This document shows positions 21,790 through 35,364 of a stretch of 64,000 bases of DNA, one piece after another. Source of the stretch: Tetmemena sp. SeJ-2015 (Eukaryota; Ciliophora; Spirotrichea; Sporadotrichida; Oxytrichidae); the NCBI GenBank assembly GCA_027382625.1, contig JAJKFJ010022690.1, positions 62,001 to 126,000 of the forward strand. The letters are read 5' to 3'. The notes under the pieces are model-generated. The model was not told where the DNA came from. It did not search any database and saw only the letters and a list, made by a program, of their open reading frames with translations. Position 1 is the stretch's first letter, and each line of letters begins with the position of its first letter. A program made the position numbers and the translations under genes.

Positions 21790-22929
21790 TAATCTTTCTC
21801 TCTTACTTTTAGGCAGGCTTTTGAAATCTTAAACATATTCACTTTGCTGAGGAGCTGAAATTTTAGGAATCTCTTGTGCATTAACTAGAGGTTTAGATTT
21901 ATTAGCTAACTGCAACTCAATCTCTTGAAATGGATTTAAAGGCTTTTATTCTGGAATGCTTTCATTATTAAAAGATTTTTAGTTAGTGGCTTCAGAGCCA
22001 TCCTATTTATCTTCGACAGCAGTTTATTAAGCATTCTTAGAGTTTTTATTTTCTTAAGGAGCTTCAGCACCTCCCTGTATTTTATTTGAATCAATTAGGG
22101 GTTATTGATTAATTTCAAGATTAGTGGAAGGATTTAATTATTTATTCTTTTTTGGCTTCTTTTTCTTCTTTTTCTTTTCAGTCAGATCTGCTTTCTCTTC
22201 TGCACTAATTTGTTGCTGCTCTTACTGAGCTTACTTCCTTTCTCCATCCTACTTTTGAGTTTGCTACCCTTATTTTATAATGTGTTTGTGATCTTTGGTT
22301 TATCTGGTTTTGGGTTCCTCTACTGCTTTAAATGTGGTCTCTAGATCAATTTACTTCTGCCAATCTCCAAATTTAGATTCCTGCTCTTCAACATTCTATA
22401 ACTAACTTTTATGTTGCTGCTTATTCTCAATGACCTATTTTTGTTGCGTCTGTATATTGATATTAGATGGATTCTACTGAGTTTAAATTGGTAGAGTTGA
22501 CTGTATAGCTTGCTCTTAAGGTGCTTCTCTCTCAGGATTATTCTGCTTTTCAATGCCAGTATTTTGTTTCATAGCTTTCTTCTCCTTTTTGACTCTCTAA
22601 CTTTGTTTAGTCTACTGGGAAGAAAGCACCTCATCTGCAACTTCATCAATATAGTCGACTGATTCAACCACAGACAAAGAAACCTATTGCTAAGTTTTAT
22701 CTGCATTTTCTTCATTTTAATTTGCCCTGCTTTTACTTAATCCCTTCTGCTTTTTCTTAAATCTTTGCTGTTGATTTCTTCGGGAGCCAGTCCCGCCAAT
22801 ACTTTGTTGCCCTTGATAATAGTTTTAGTCTTAAGTTGTGAAGCTAGAAGACTAGTGAGTCATTTAAAGTGTGCAGTCATTTAAAGTGGCTCCAAATTGA
22901 TTCTGCTGATATGAGTTTTGCTTGCTCAT
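21790..22929 (-). CDS. Gln/Asn/Lys-rich disordered protein
   Basis: ATG 22929 opens a long TGA-free frame (MSKQNSYQQNQFGATLND). About 40% of residues are Gln, Lys, Asn or Ser, with poly-Lys near the middle and Gln-repeat stretches. A central segment (VESVDYIDEVADEVLSS) is acidic. No domain is recognised. The end near 21790 is approximate because AT-rich sequence keeps the frame open further. The start lies 1 base from the stop of the next gene, so the two may be one gene joined by an intron near 22935-23020. Confidence 0.55.
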
Positions 22930-23804
22930 TCAAAAATGATAAAAATGTAAAATCAAGTCTAAGTATTTGTTATTTAAACAAAATACATTATATCGTAAAA
23001 TGCTCATATAGAAAGGCTTAGAATTATATTAAAATCCAGAACCAAGAGTTAAGGATTGATTGTTTAGCTGAAGAGGATTCAAAGCAGGATGAGTTGCTGA
23101 TGTTGAATTAGGTGCAGAATTAGTTGGGCCTAAATAGTTCAAGTAGGGGGTAGCGAAGGGTGCACCTTAAAAAGGTTAAAAATTGTTTCCCCCAAAATAG
23201 AGATTTTAAAGTGAAGTTGCATCAAACTTATCGAAGTTTGATCCTTGAAACTAAAAATTAGCCTGCATCTTGTTGAGATTTGTCGAGGGAGTGAAGTTTT
23301 TGACAGAATTTTGAACAGAAGAATTTGGCAAGGGGTAAGATGGAACAAATACAGAAGCTTACGTTGATGGCGTCTTCATTTAATCTCCGCCTATACCAAA
23401 ATAACATTTAAGAATTATTCTCATACTAAACTATTTTACTATCCCTTACTTTTAGATTAGGTAAGTGTACTTTCTGAAGTCTAAAATGAGACATTTGGCT
23501 GAGAATTTTCGCCCTATAAGATCTCATCATTCACAAAATTGAAAAAAAGCAAGAGAAGTTGTGTGCATTAGAAAGCTATCTGTGCAATACTTACACTTAT
23601 TTGATTATCTTTTGTTGCCTAATTTAGCAGTGAGTCTTATTATGAAGGTTGCACTCTGTTTTAGTTCTCCACAATAGTTGAACTTTGACCATTGTTCTAT
23701 TCTTTGGTTCTCTCTTAAAAGTCTTTCATTGTTGATTCTTAGTATTTTATTTTATTAATTGCGCACTTCCAATATTGGAAATTACTACCTCTGTGAGAGC
23801 GCAT
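22930..23804 (-). CDS. Phe-Gly/Asn-rich protein of unknown function
   Basis: ATG 23804 (MRSHRGSNFQYWKCAINKIK) leads through two introns with good GT..AG ends (one beginning GTAAGTATTG, one ending GGTATAG near 23394) to an Asn-, Pro- and Phe-rich segment with YFGGNNFQPFQGAPFATPY. The FG and PF motifs recall nucleoporins or adaptor-binding proteins, but are too few to assign a family. The last 30 codons are AT-rich and may be intron, joining this gene to the Gln-rich frame at 22929. Confidence 0.5.
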
Positions 23805-24009
23805 AGAGTATACTTTTAGATAATTTGGTTATTAAAGATATTTAATAATCATGTGTAGATAATTTAAATCGATATTCTTCGGTCAGGTTGCGTATCCAAG
23901 CTAATCTCTCGCAAGAAATGTAAAGCATTACTCTATAAGTGTTTATGCTCGGAGGGATTCCTTGGGAGCAGCTGTTTAAGAAGTAGAATGAAGAGAGGGT
24001 CTGTGTAGC

Positions 24010-24081
24010 GCATCAATAGTCTAGTGGTTAGGATAGGTGCCTTCCAAGCACTTGACCCGGGTTCGAATCCCGGTTGATGCA
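24010..24081 (+). tRNA. tRNA-Gly (anticodon UCC)
   Basis: A 72-nt cloverleaf. The acceptor stem GCATCAA pairs with TTGATGC, discriminator A. The D arm carries AGTGGTTA. The anticodon stem GGTGC/GCACT encloses loop CTTCCAA, giving anticodon TCC. The T arm is CCGGG-TTCGAAT-CCCGG, which includes the internal B box. No intron and no encoded CCA. A T6 run follows within 10 bases. Confidence 0.95.
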
Positions 24082-24474
24082 GTACTTTTTTCACTCCCCG
24101 CTTACTCTTTTGAAGACTTCTCCATGCCGGCAGGTGGATAATCGTTTCTGATCATTACAGAACAGCGACAATTAAATTAACTCATCCTAATCCGAAAGTT
24201 CTCTTACAACAACCAGAAGCATTTATCTTTTTTACTTATTTGCTTGAGCGACTCTTATAAGAGATAAGCGAAAGTCATTTTAAGCTTCTAATAGACCTCT
24301 CTTCTCTTAAACTCTTAAGTTGGATTATTTATTTCTATGATTTTAATATTAGTGATTGTTGAGATGTTTTTAATCACTTTTTTGCTTTATTAACAACGCT
24401 CATTCCCAACATTAAGTTAAGGGGATCAAAAGTTTTTTTGTAAGGGTTGAGAGATAATAAATTTAATTATAAAT
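24082..24474. other. Intergenic DNA
   Basis: Between the tRNA and the next plus-strand gene. No gene or repeat recognised. Confidence 0.4.
24085..24091 (+). terminator. Pol III terminator of the tRNA gene
   Basis: Run of T residues (ACTTTTTTC) starting 4 bases after the tRNA 3' end, the usual RNA polymerase III stop signal. Confidence 0.8.
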
Positions 24475-27400
24475 GCAAGTGTATATAAACGAGGGTGGTA
24501 ATTCTCTAGCTATCAAAAGTCCTTCCCTAACGCCTGGACCAGACTCTAACTTGAAGTAAATGGCAGAGGGTGGGTTACTACTCAAGCAAACTCAATCCTC
24601 ATCAGTTTATAACTTCTTTTTAAGTTGAGGACTATTACTTAACATCCCAACCTTAATAGAAAGGCAGCAAGAAACTGAATGCTAAGGAGTACATTAAGCA
24701 CTTAAATTTGATTTCATTTGTTTACTATTATCAGTAGTTTGGTTCTCCACACCCACCCGTCTTTTTTGTAAGTAAACGAGCATAGATATTTTATTAGTCT
24801 TTAAGAATGATTTATCCTCTCAGACTTTGTAATAAACGTTAGCTACTAATGTCACTGGATCAACTTAGGCTCTCAGCGATAACTTCAATACAATATAAGC
24901 TAAAGAGCCAAAGAAAGAAGCTAAAAGTAGCAACTTAACAGGCTAAAAGCACTCTTCGTTTCACTAGCATGTGAAGTAGTAGTTAAACAAAGCATGAATA
25001 TTGATGTCTTCAAGGAGGAATAACATTTATAAACTTAAGATCAGCAACTGCTTTCAATTTATTTGCTTTTTTGCTTTACACCGGATATCACTTTAATTTG
25101 TTGATTAGGAATGAGTTATTTTTAAGGATATGAGCATAACAGGCATTCCGGCCATCAACAGTATTAAAGTGTAGGCTAGTAACTACAACTGAAGCACAAG
25201 CAGCAAATAAGTATTCCAAGTTTCTCTGCAAACCAAAATATGTCTGACATGTAAACTATAAACCAATCAACAACCCTCAAATCCTAATAAACCCGAACTA
25301 TGGAATATCACTAACTCTTTTAGGAGTTCTGAGTTTACAAGAAGAATAATAACTTCAACAAGTTTGAGAGTTAGTATTTAACTTAAAGTTGATAGAGGTG
25401 CTATTGTGCCCCACTGATCGCCTTATTTCCCCTGAAAACGACAAAAGGCAGAAGCAAAACTAATTACCTCACAACTAAGAAGAGTCACTCCAAAATCTTT
25501 AATTTTAAATTATAAACATGCGTTATACTTATTTAACTAATCGAAGAAGGAAAAATGCTTCAGAAAATTCTCAGTTTTATTTATTTACAGGACACTCAAA
25601 ATACGTTTGCCAATCATATGAATTAAAAACTTCCCTCTCTATAAAATTAGCTCACTAAAGATTTATTTAAAGATGGCTTTTCCCGCATGCAAACTATCTC
25701 TGTTGAGCCTTCTTACAACTTATTGTGTAAATTTAAATTTAAATGAGGACAACTTTATAAATGAGGAGAGGCAAGGCCAAAGAACTCGGCCATAGAAAAA
25801 CATATGCGATGACTCTAAAAAGGAATCATTCATAAACATGCTTAAAACTCTGGAGTATGAGAAGTCAAGCTCATAGCAGAATAACGCCAAAGCAAATAGA
25901 GGAAGAATTAAGGAGAATGAATCTTAGACTAATGACAACTAGATTCTTACGACTGAGGGAGAGAATTTTGTAATTATGGATACGTAGGTAATTACACACT
26001 AGTAAAGAGACCTGTCAGATTCAGATGGACTAAATAGCAGAGACAGAACTCCCACATCATATTATTTTTCTAAGGAGTATGAGTTTAATAACTTCAAGAA
26101 CTTTGATAAGCAATATTGTATTTTTAAAAAAGTTTTGGAAACAAATAAGAATCAGAACCTGCTTTTGTCTTTATCAACTAAATTTTTCTTAAATTTCATT
26201 CTCTTGCAACAGGTACATTTTTTACTCTTTTTTTCTGATAAAATTTGGAATGAAATTATTTTCCTTTGATAAAATGAAATCTAAAAAGTTAAAATATTTT
26301 TAAATTTTTTTATGGATTTCATTTTAGATTAAGCAACTTAAATAGCGAATTAATTTCCCAAAATTATTTGTAAAAACAGTATAGTCTCATCAGATAACTA
26401 CAGAATACAATTTTTGTTGTAAAATAAATTACAATTTAATTTTGAGAGCAGCAAGGGGTATCTTGCTAATAGCATGAAAAAGAAGGTGTCTCACTCTAAC
26501 AAGACATCCAATCACAAAAAATACCTGCCCATCATAGGCAGTTCTATTGAGAACAAGAAATATGAAAGCAGGATCCACAGATCAAATGTGGAAGCAAACA
26601 GTTAGAATAATTCTTTACAAAGAAAAAATTAAGAACAGAATGAAGTTAGACAACTTAACTTTCATGCTGATAAACTCAAAAATCAAGGCAGTAATGTTAG
26701 CAGCCAGTCTCTTAAACGAATGAATTCTAGTAATCAGGCTTCCAAGGATTAGAGCTTACTTCCTTCTCTGAATAATGAGAAACTTAGATCTTCTTTTGAC
26801 ACTACTAATCCTAGCACTATTCCCATAGCTAATTCTAGATTAAAATGAAGTTACTATATTTTATGATTCTAGTCTCTCCAAGCACAAGTTAAATAAGCCT
26901 CCCCATCCAAACCAAATGAGTCTTTACTAACGAATTCAAAGGCAAGCTATTTAATTGCAGCAGTAATAAGTAAATGGAGCTCCCCCATCTAATGTTAATT
27001 CATAGCAGCCAATTTCCTCTGGGTTTAATAGCTTAGAGCGAATGAGTTTACATGCAAGTTTGGCTGACAATTTTAGGAAATACAACAAAACAGAGAACTT
27101 AAATCAAGATACATCCAACAAGTATGAGTCTGCTGTGCCTTCGTCTAACGTACTTGAGAGTAGAATGCTCATCCCTTCTATTCATCTTAACTCTAACTTA
27201 GTAAGCTCCTCAAACATAGTTGATCCCAACTACGGTTCGATGACCTTAAGCCCCACCAATTTTAGTAAATATACTATCTTTCTATTAAATGTTGACAAGT
27301 TTAAGCGCAACCGGCTTTTGTAAGCTGTGAGTAAGGAGACTCAAAGTTAGAACTAGGATAATCTAACTTAGCTAATAGAGATGCTAGAAAGGAACAAGAG

Positions 27401-29019
27401 GTCCAAAGAAACTTATGCCACCTTAGATAAACTTAACTAAGAATCTATTTCTAACCTAGGCCCTTCATCAGCAGCAGTCGAAGAAAACTTTCTTAAGTCA
27501 TAGTAGAAGCCAGCCAAGTATTTTCTAAAGCAGCGAGCTACTCATTCTCTAAAGCCTAGAAGTCTGGTAGAGAGATTTGAAATTAATCAAGCAAACAATC
27601 CAAATTAAGCTGCTAATAAGCAGCAGCAACAACAGCAACCTATGCTATAGATAAATAGGTATAAAATAGACAAGTATCATCATCAAAGGGAGGTTTATTA
27701 ATTTATTTAGCCAAGTCCGTAAGCCGTCAGATCTCGTTTACTAGGATAAGGGTAGTTTAGTGGGCCGGAAAGAGGGGCATTCCTAGTGGAAGGATAATAA
27801 AAAGCAATACTTACTAATTAAGAAGAATAGTCGAGTGCCCAATATTAATAATAGCAGGCTGAAAATGAGGTGCTCAAAGTTTAATTATGTTTTAGTTCGA
27901 AATCATAACTTTAACGCTTTTAAGAGTGTATAAAAGACCCAAGTATTGATACAAAATTAAGTTGCGAACTCTTACTCAGTGTCCCCTAAAGCTTTGACTT
28001 AGGCTTAAACAAAGAGTAATGGTAAAGTGATGGGAAAGGATGAAATTATGGAGTTAGTCAATAATCCAAGGTCCTAGATTGCAGCTGATTTTATTTTAAG
28101 GATTTTAAGACACAGAATCTAAAGTACTTGTTCAGGAAATTTCCCTATCTCATTAGGGAGGTTCCACTAAGTGAAGAAGCTCTTCTTATTCTTCAAATGG
28201 ATACTGGAGTCATAGAGATATAATTTAAAAGTCTTATGATACATTCATGTTTGAAATTTTATTAGAGACTCTGACTTTTGAAATTGATGAAAACCTGTTT
28301 GAGAATAAATTGAAAAGCCCTTTGTAGGAAATTTTCGGTCAAGATATAGCGCAGTTTTACAAAAACAAGAAGGATTCCTAAGATTTACCCCCTAAATCTA
28401 AATTATTATAATTATCTGATTAAGGGGTAAGAGAAGCATTAACATAGAACATTTCACCTGAGAAGAATGAAAAAAGCAAGTTCATTGAGCAATAGCAGCA
28501 ATAAAAAACTTAAGCCAGCAAGACGTTAACAAAGTGGAACGCCTCTCCGCATGTGCAAAGTGGATACACAAATGCATAAGATGAAATTAACCTAGATCTT
28601 AAAGCTGCTTAGAAGAATTTACCTGAGAGCAATACTTCGCGCTTGTATTAGCTCTAGCAAGAAAAGTAGGATCAAAAGGAGAAAGGTCATTTAATCTTTA
28701 TTTTAGATGAAGAAAACCTAGTTTATTTATGTTTATAACCTAACTAAGCTCTTTCCAATTAGCTAGGGTTAAAGACTTAATGTGCAAGTGATTAAAAAAT
28801 ACTCTGAGTTTTACTCCTCACTCAAAGTTAAGTATAACAAATACAGGAAGCAGCTTCAGAACCAAGAGATTGATCAATGCTAATTCATCGCTTCCAGGGA
28901 TCTCTCACTCGTTAATTTCCTTGTCAAATTGTTCACAAATCATATGATGAGGAATCCAGCCAAACTTCTAAAGTCTGTCAGGAACACAATCATATATTTT
29001 TTAACCTTATACTTGTGAT
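24475..29019 (+). CDS. Large disordered Ser/Asn/Gln-rich gene region, heavily interrupted
   Basis: From ATG 24475 (MQVYINEGGNSLAIKSPSLT) many TGA-free coding-like blocks follow: a stretch ending near 24755 (KKLNAKEYIKHLNLISFVYY), 24830-24990, 25560-26200 (NEDNFINEERQGQRTRPQ), 26430-26850 (ESSKGYLANSMKKKVSHSN), 26860-28730, and a final helical block (VKYNKYRKQLQNQEIDQ... LKSVRNTIIYFLTLYL) to TGA 29017. Frame changes between blocks imply introns or IESs I could not all define; one tract of AAATTT repeats near 25730 sits at a frame change. No domain is recognised. It may be more than one gene. Confidence 0.45.
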
Positions 29020-29324
29020 AAAAGATTCCATTCCTGAAACTAAACAAGCTCTCAATTAAAAGTATACACTAGTTGAAAAGAAACCTTTTCACCTATTCAT
29101 AAAGATCAAATTATTTTAAAATATAGCTTTATACATTTGCATGGCATTAGAATGTATTTACTAATGAGGAAACAATTAATTTTTTGCTCATTTTACATTA
29201 ATAAAATGAATTATATTTGCCTAAGAAATTAAAATAAATTTGTAGAAGTAATTACTTTCTAGCAGTAATAAGGAATGACTCTAAAGGGTCAAGAATATTT
29301 AGCTATTTTTATTTATAAGTAACG

Positions 29325-31540
29325 ATCTATTAAATCAGCAGAGTCCAAGAGGAAATCTTAATTCTTCAAAATCAATTTTAGATTCGCCAGATAAGAAAAG
29401 ATTTTCTGATGTAATGAAAAAGCAATAGAGCAATATTATTTTTAATTCCACTTAGAAGAGAGCTTTCTCAAGTGCCAATGTCTTAAGTCAGGATAATGCA
29501 GCAACTTAAGACAAGTAGAAACCATAACTAGTGTAGGTAAATAGCTAATCAATAAAGAAGAGTTTAAAATATTGAGTCATTTCAATTGTTTGAATTTTTA
29601 TTAGAATGGGCTGTAGATTAGCAATGACATAGAAATATTTTCATAGCTGCTTAGTCAATACTCAGATGAAGGATTTACCTAGGGCAATTAAATTGATGGA
29701 GAGGATACGAAAATAAAGATCAATCATCAACCCTACTACCACTTAAAGTCTCAAAAAATTAACAAGGCTTTTCGCATATACAACGAATTCATACTCATCA
29801 CATTTAAAAATAGGGAAAAAATTTACAACTAGCCTAGGATTTAATTCCTTGCAAGAATCTTTGGCATTCAAATTCCTAAGTCCAATTAAAGCTTAGAGCA
29901 GTTCTTCAAGAATAAAGAAAATGCTTTGCCCATAAAGGAGAGACTAAACTTCTTTATGATGTAAATAATAAACATAGAGAATGATATACAAATGAATGGA
30001 CTATCCTCAATGGGATCGAGTGATCAGTATTACAGATATAACATTGGGACTGGTAATAACTCACTCCTTGTCAAGAGTTTAATGAAGTAGAGATGGTGGT
30101 GGTATTAGAAGGACTTGGACAAAAGTGACATAGAGGAGGTAAATTTTGTTTGGACTCAGTGGAGAAAGCATAAGATTGTAAATAGCTCAAGACTTTCAAG
30201 TAAATATGCGACGAGTCAAGAGATCAAAATCATTATGGTTATTTTATTGAAAATAGTGTGGATGACAGTCTTCAAGTGAATTCAGTTAATTCGAGTTTCA
30301 ATGGATCATCTCCAGCTAACTTTATGAAGTCAAATAACAACAATGGATTCAACTCACAATCTACATTAGCTTAGACTATTTATAGCGCGAAGGAGTCTTA
30401 AAAGTAAAGTAAGAAGAATATTAACACAATCAAATTCAATGAAAAAATTATATAGCCTGCTGATTTAAAAGCAGGCGCTAGTCTAAAAATGTACAATAAG
30501 CTAGAAGATAATTTTCACTTGAGTAATAAGAAGGCTCTCTTTTGAATATGAGAAACTATTATGAGGCAGTTTAAGAGGATATGTCGCTATCTTTACCCTT
30601 AACTTTTCATATAAAGTCTATGGATGATCCTGAATTCTTCAAATTTAAGGACTACTTTAACCTATTACAAGATGATGCATTAATTACCCAACAGAAAGTT
30701 TAGAATATTTGGATTATAAAGCCCGGTGAAAACACAAATAGAGGTACAGGTATTGAGGTTAAAAAAGATCTCTCTGAAATCATTGGATTAATATAGTAAT
30801 ACTAAAACAAAAAGCGAACTATCATAGTGCAGAGATATATTCATAATCCCCTTTTAATAAACAAGAGAAAGTTTGACATTCGTTGCTACGCTCTAGTCAC
30901 ATCAGTTAAAGGCAACTTCAAAGCATATTTCTACAGAGATGGCTATCTAAGAACTAGCTCTAAAGAATTTTCTCTCAACAACTTATAGAATAGGATGGTG
31001 CATCTGACAAATGATGCAGTTCAAAAGCATGCAGATGATTATGGGAAATACGAGCCTGGCAATAAAATGAGCTATGATGACTTCTAAAGATTCCTAACAT
31101 CCAACTATCCTAATTTGAAGATAGACTTTTACAGAGATCTCTTACCTCAGATTTAGAAGCTGGTGACTGACACTATTAGGGCAACTTTTTCTAAATTAGA
31201 TCCTCATAAAAGAGTGAACTCATTTGAGATATTTGGCTATGATTTTATGTTCGATGACCAATTCAAGATTTACTTAATTGAGGCGAATACAAACCCTTGT
31301 TTGGAGCTATCTAGTCCTCTCCTCGCTAAACTTATTCCTCATATGGTGGATAATGTCTTGAGAATAGCTGTAGATCCACTTTTCCCGCCTCCTGAAAATT
31401 ATTCATGGAAAAAGTCGATGCTTGGTGATATATGCCCAGAGAATAAATTCGAACTAGTTTTCGATGAGAAAATCGATGGTCAATAGCTTTCAGAAATTCT
31501 TAAAGAGAAAGAAAAAATTATAAGTAAGCTTCAATTTTGA
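29325..31540 (+). CDS. Tubulin tyrosine ligase-like (TTLL) enzyme
   Basis: TTLL enzymes add Glu, Gly or Tyr to tubulin using ATP. After a Ser-rich N-terminus come KSLMKQRWWW and VNFVWTQWRKHK near 30090-30170 (family R-W W and F-x-W-T-x), then TFHIKSMDDPEFFKF, IWIIKPGENTNRGTGI (ATP-binding KP..NRG), VQRYIHNPLLINKRKFDIR, HLTNDAVQKHADDYGKYEPG, FEIFGYDFMFD, and IYLIEANTNPCL (Mg/ATP site near 31280). Stop is TGA 31538. Frame changes near 30213 and 30540 need introns, IESs or sequence errors. The first exon is uncertain; 29020-29324 is AT-rich. Glycylase versus glutamylase cannot be decided from these motifs alone. Confidence 0.88.
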
Positions 31541-31827
31541 AAATCTTATGTTTATAGTTGAAATTGACGAAGATGAAGAGGATTTAGAGGAAGATGATGT
31601 GGATGAATGAATGGCAATAAATTTTATATCGCAATAAATAAAGGTGACATATAGTTCTTAGTCTATGAATATTCGACTGAATTCAATCGTTCTATTTGCA
31701 TACTTCAGTCTATTCTTATTAGCTTTAAATTAAAAAGATCGATTAATCTGTTAATCAAATGAACACTTGTGATTTATCAACCTCCTTATTGAACTTTAAG
31801 ATTCATTTATGCAAGTCTAAATTCAAC

Positions 31828-34800
31828 ATGAAAAGACCAGACCCAGAAAAGCAGATTATTAAAGGTTAGTATTTCCAATTATCTTAATGATGTTCATTTA
31901 GTTCGGCCTGATCTTTCAAAATCTGTGATAAATATTGATAATGGTCTCATCCAGGTACATTTTCCCTATGAAAAGCCTTACTAGTGTTAAGAAAACTATA
32001 TAAAATCCTTAGTTAAGGCTTTAAGGAAAAAGCAAAATGCCCTTCTTGAATCTCCAACTGGTACTGGTAAAACCTTATGTCTATTAAGTGGTGCCTTGGG
32101 CTTTTTGAGTGCGTATGCGGATAATCCAAGCATTTTCGATGATTTTGATGAAAATGGGCAGCCAGTTAAGCATATCAATTCTTCGCAGCCTTCAGAGCCA
32201 GACGAGGATTTCCTAAATGAAAATCCTGAAGCCAAAGGAGAAGGTAAGGGTGATAAAGATAAAAGTGAAGAGAGAGTTTCCTCTTAGAAGGATGATGAGG
32301 AAGCAGGAAAAAAGAACTATCTCAACCAAGACAAAAGAATCATGATTATCTACTGCACTAGAACTCATTCGTAGATATCGCAAGTTATTAAGGAAATTAA
32401 AAATAAGTTAGCCTATGAGATTAATGTAATCCCATTGGCCTCAAGAAAACACATGTGCATCTTCGGTGAGCAGTTTGAAGAGGAGAGTATTGATTAAGTA
32501 TGCAAACTTGCCAGAGAAAAAAATTAAAAGTATTAGAAAAAAAGATTCACTACCCTGCTAAATGCTGACAAAGTTAACTTTAGAGGGTACTAAAAGTCAC
32601 TGATGAGAATAATGGATGGAATCAGTAAAAAGCAAAAGAAGCCTTATAATAAATAGAAGGACAAGTTTTAGCCATACACTTCAAGTGATTTTGATTTCGA
32701 TCCTGAAGAAGAGAAAAAGAATTAAAGAAAACTCTCTGACATCAGATAGCAAGAAGAGAAACTGCGCCAATATGAAGAGAATATTTTCGCTTAGAATATT
32801 ATGTCCTCAAATACTATGAGAAATATAAGGCAGCATGCGAAGGATTTTGATGATATGAGAAGAAAACATCAAACAGGAGTTTGCCCTTACTATAACGGAG
32901 GTGAAAAAAGAATATTTGAGACTGAGCTAAACATCAACCCATTCTTCGAAAAAATGCAGTAAAGAGTTCTGACTTAGTCAGTCTACGATATTGAAGATCT
33001 TAATAAGGTAGGAAAGTTGCATAATCTCTGTCCTTATTACTTAGCTAGAAGTAAGCTATCGAACGTAGACATAGCAGTGATACCCTATCATTATATTTTA
33101 ACTCCAAGTATCAGAAGAAAATTACCTTTAAAGATAGAAAATTCAGTTATAATCTTCGATGAGGCACATAATCTTGAGAGAATCTGTGAGGAGATTATGA
33201 GTTTTAAGCTTTCAGTTGACAAGCTTATTCAATGCGAGAAAATCTTACAAAAGCTGGAAACTATCTATAGAGAAAAAGACTGTATGTCAGCTAACGTTAC
33301 AAATTAAAATAATGAAAAAGCTGGAGATAAGCTCGATGAGACAGAGATTTTGAGGACTTTTGTTGACTAACTTAGGAGACAGATTGATATGACTCCTCAA
33401 TTTAGAAAGAACAATAACTATATGGAGAGGGGAAATATTCAATACTATCTCTATGATATATCAGTGATTCATCATATCTTAGATGAGGCTCTAAAACCAG
33501 TCTTTAGAATAGACAAGCAGGAAAGGAAGAAGAGAAAGAGAAAGTAAAAGTCGTCTGATTCAAATGTGGGCTAGGACTAAGGCTAAGATGATTAGGAGGA
33601 TGGAAATAACTCTCCAAATGGAATGTCTAGTGGAAGTGATGATTAGCAAGAATAATGGGATGCAGTTAATAAGGACTTTAACGCTGGCGATCTATTCTAT
33701 GATGAGATAAAGGATAAAGGCTTGACTGAAAAGGAAAGATAACCTAGACCTAAGATCTTGATGATAAATAAACGAGTTGATGAATTGATTGAAGTTCTTG
33801 ATTAGTGCATAGCAGATTTGCAGTCAGAATCTAAGGCCTTGAGCAAGCTTAAAAATAGTCTGAAGACTGTTTAGCATCTCAGTAAAATCACAGAAAGAGA
33901 AAGACAAGATTTTCGATTGTATGTAGAGCAAATCACTTATATAGCTAACAGTAAGTTTTTCTTTAAGTTTATACCATTTTAGAAAATGTGCCAGGAAGAG
34001 CCTTTGAGGCAACTAAGAAATGTTTAGGTTATATTTGCCTCAATCCCAGCTATATATTTAAACAGCTTGTAAAAAAGAAGCCAAGATCTATAATTTTGAC
34101 TAGTGGAACTCTAAGTCCAATGGATTCATTCGCAGATGAGCTAAGAACGTAAGGTATTGTTAATAATAACTCTCTTATAGTGTATTTGGAGTTCAACTTG
34201 AGAATCAGCATGCTATTGATAAATCTCAGTTGATGGTATCTGTAGTATAATGTGATTTGAGTTAGAAGTAATTCAACTTTGTTTATGACAGAAGAAGAGA
34301 TAATGATTAAATTTTGGGTCTTGGCCGTTTCATTAAAAAGCTTGAGAAGAACATTCCAGGAGGAATACTAATTTTCTATCCCTCGTATGACATGATGTCT
34401 GAGGTACTCAAACAATGGAATGATGCTTATATTAAATTCGACAGAGAGGAGTTTTTAGAGCCAAAGAATAGTAAAGAGTTCAAGTCGATTTTTGATAAGT
34501 ATCTTCGTACAGTATAAAGAGGAAAGCGAGCAATCCTAAGTTGCGTTTGTAGAGGAAAGTTGAGTGAGGGTATTGATTTTATAGACGATGCAGCCAGAGC
34601 TATCTTTGTAATAGGAACGCCCTATCCTTGCGTCAATGACCCGAGAGTGGTTCAAAAGCAAGAATACTTGGATAATAAACACAAAGAAGAGCCAAACTTT
34701 GAAATAGATGGGAGCAAGTGGTATAAGCTGCAAGCCTCAAGAACTGTGAATTAAGCTATTGGTCGTGTAATAAGACATATTAGAGACTATGGTGCGGTCT

Positions 34801-35261
34801 TTCTATGTGATGAACGCTATGGAAGCTCGACTATAGAAATCTCGAAGTGGATGAAGGATAGACGAAGAATCTACGATAGAAGCAACATCTTGAAGTTGGA
34901 AAATGAGGTAGTTAATTTCTTCAAAATAAACACAGAAAGATTCCCTAATCCAGTTCTCGAAAAGGAAAAGCAAAGACTGGAATAGAAGAGAAAGCATTAA
35001 GACGAGAAAAAAGAAAGGAGAGAGAAAAAGAAGAAAAGGAAAGAGGAGAAGCTTAAAAAGAAATAAGATAGAGAAAAATCAATAGACTCAAATACAATCA
35101 AATGTTGTGGTGAAGAAGAAAATTAAAGCTGCATAGATGAAAGTATGTGCGAAAATAAGAGAGAGAAAAAGTTTAAATGTAAGTAAGAGGAAAAAGAAGT
35201 CAAGAAATAAAAATAAATAAAGATCGAGTATGAAGAGGAAGAAAAAGAAGCTTTGAATTGA
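31828..35261 (+). CDS. RTEL1: RTEL1-type DEAH DNA helicase
   Basis: A Fe-S superfamily 2 helicase of the XPD/FANCJ/RTEL1 group; RTEL1 unwinds telomeric loops and recombination intermediates. ATG 31828, small introns at 31865-31901, about 33951-33982 and 34150-34181. Motifs: Q-motif HFPYEKPYQCQ, Walker A SPTGTGKT, Ia YCTRTHSQISQ, Fe-S cysteines in HMCIFGE, GVCPYYNG and LCPYYLAR, the DIEDLNKVGKLHNLCPYY segment typical of RTEL1, DEAH box FDEAHNLE, III LTSGTLSP, V VCRGKLSEGIDF, VI QAIGRVIRH. An acidic insertion of about 60 residues follows the Walker A helix. The C-terminus is Lys/Glu-rich and ends at TGA 35259; no clear PIP box or harmonin-like domain. Confidence 0.9.
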
Positions 35262-35364
35262 TTTTTAAAAAATATTTTAATCTATATCTCGCTTCATTTA
35301 TTTACACAACAATTTATTAAAGGAGAAAAGAGTAGGTGAGGTAATAAGTTTTAATTTGAATAAA

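Noticed and set aside
27600..27660. CRISPR or tandem repeat at CAGCAGCAACAACAGCAA
   Set aside because: Simple Gln-codon repeat inside a Gln-rich coding stretch.
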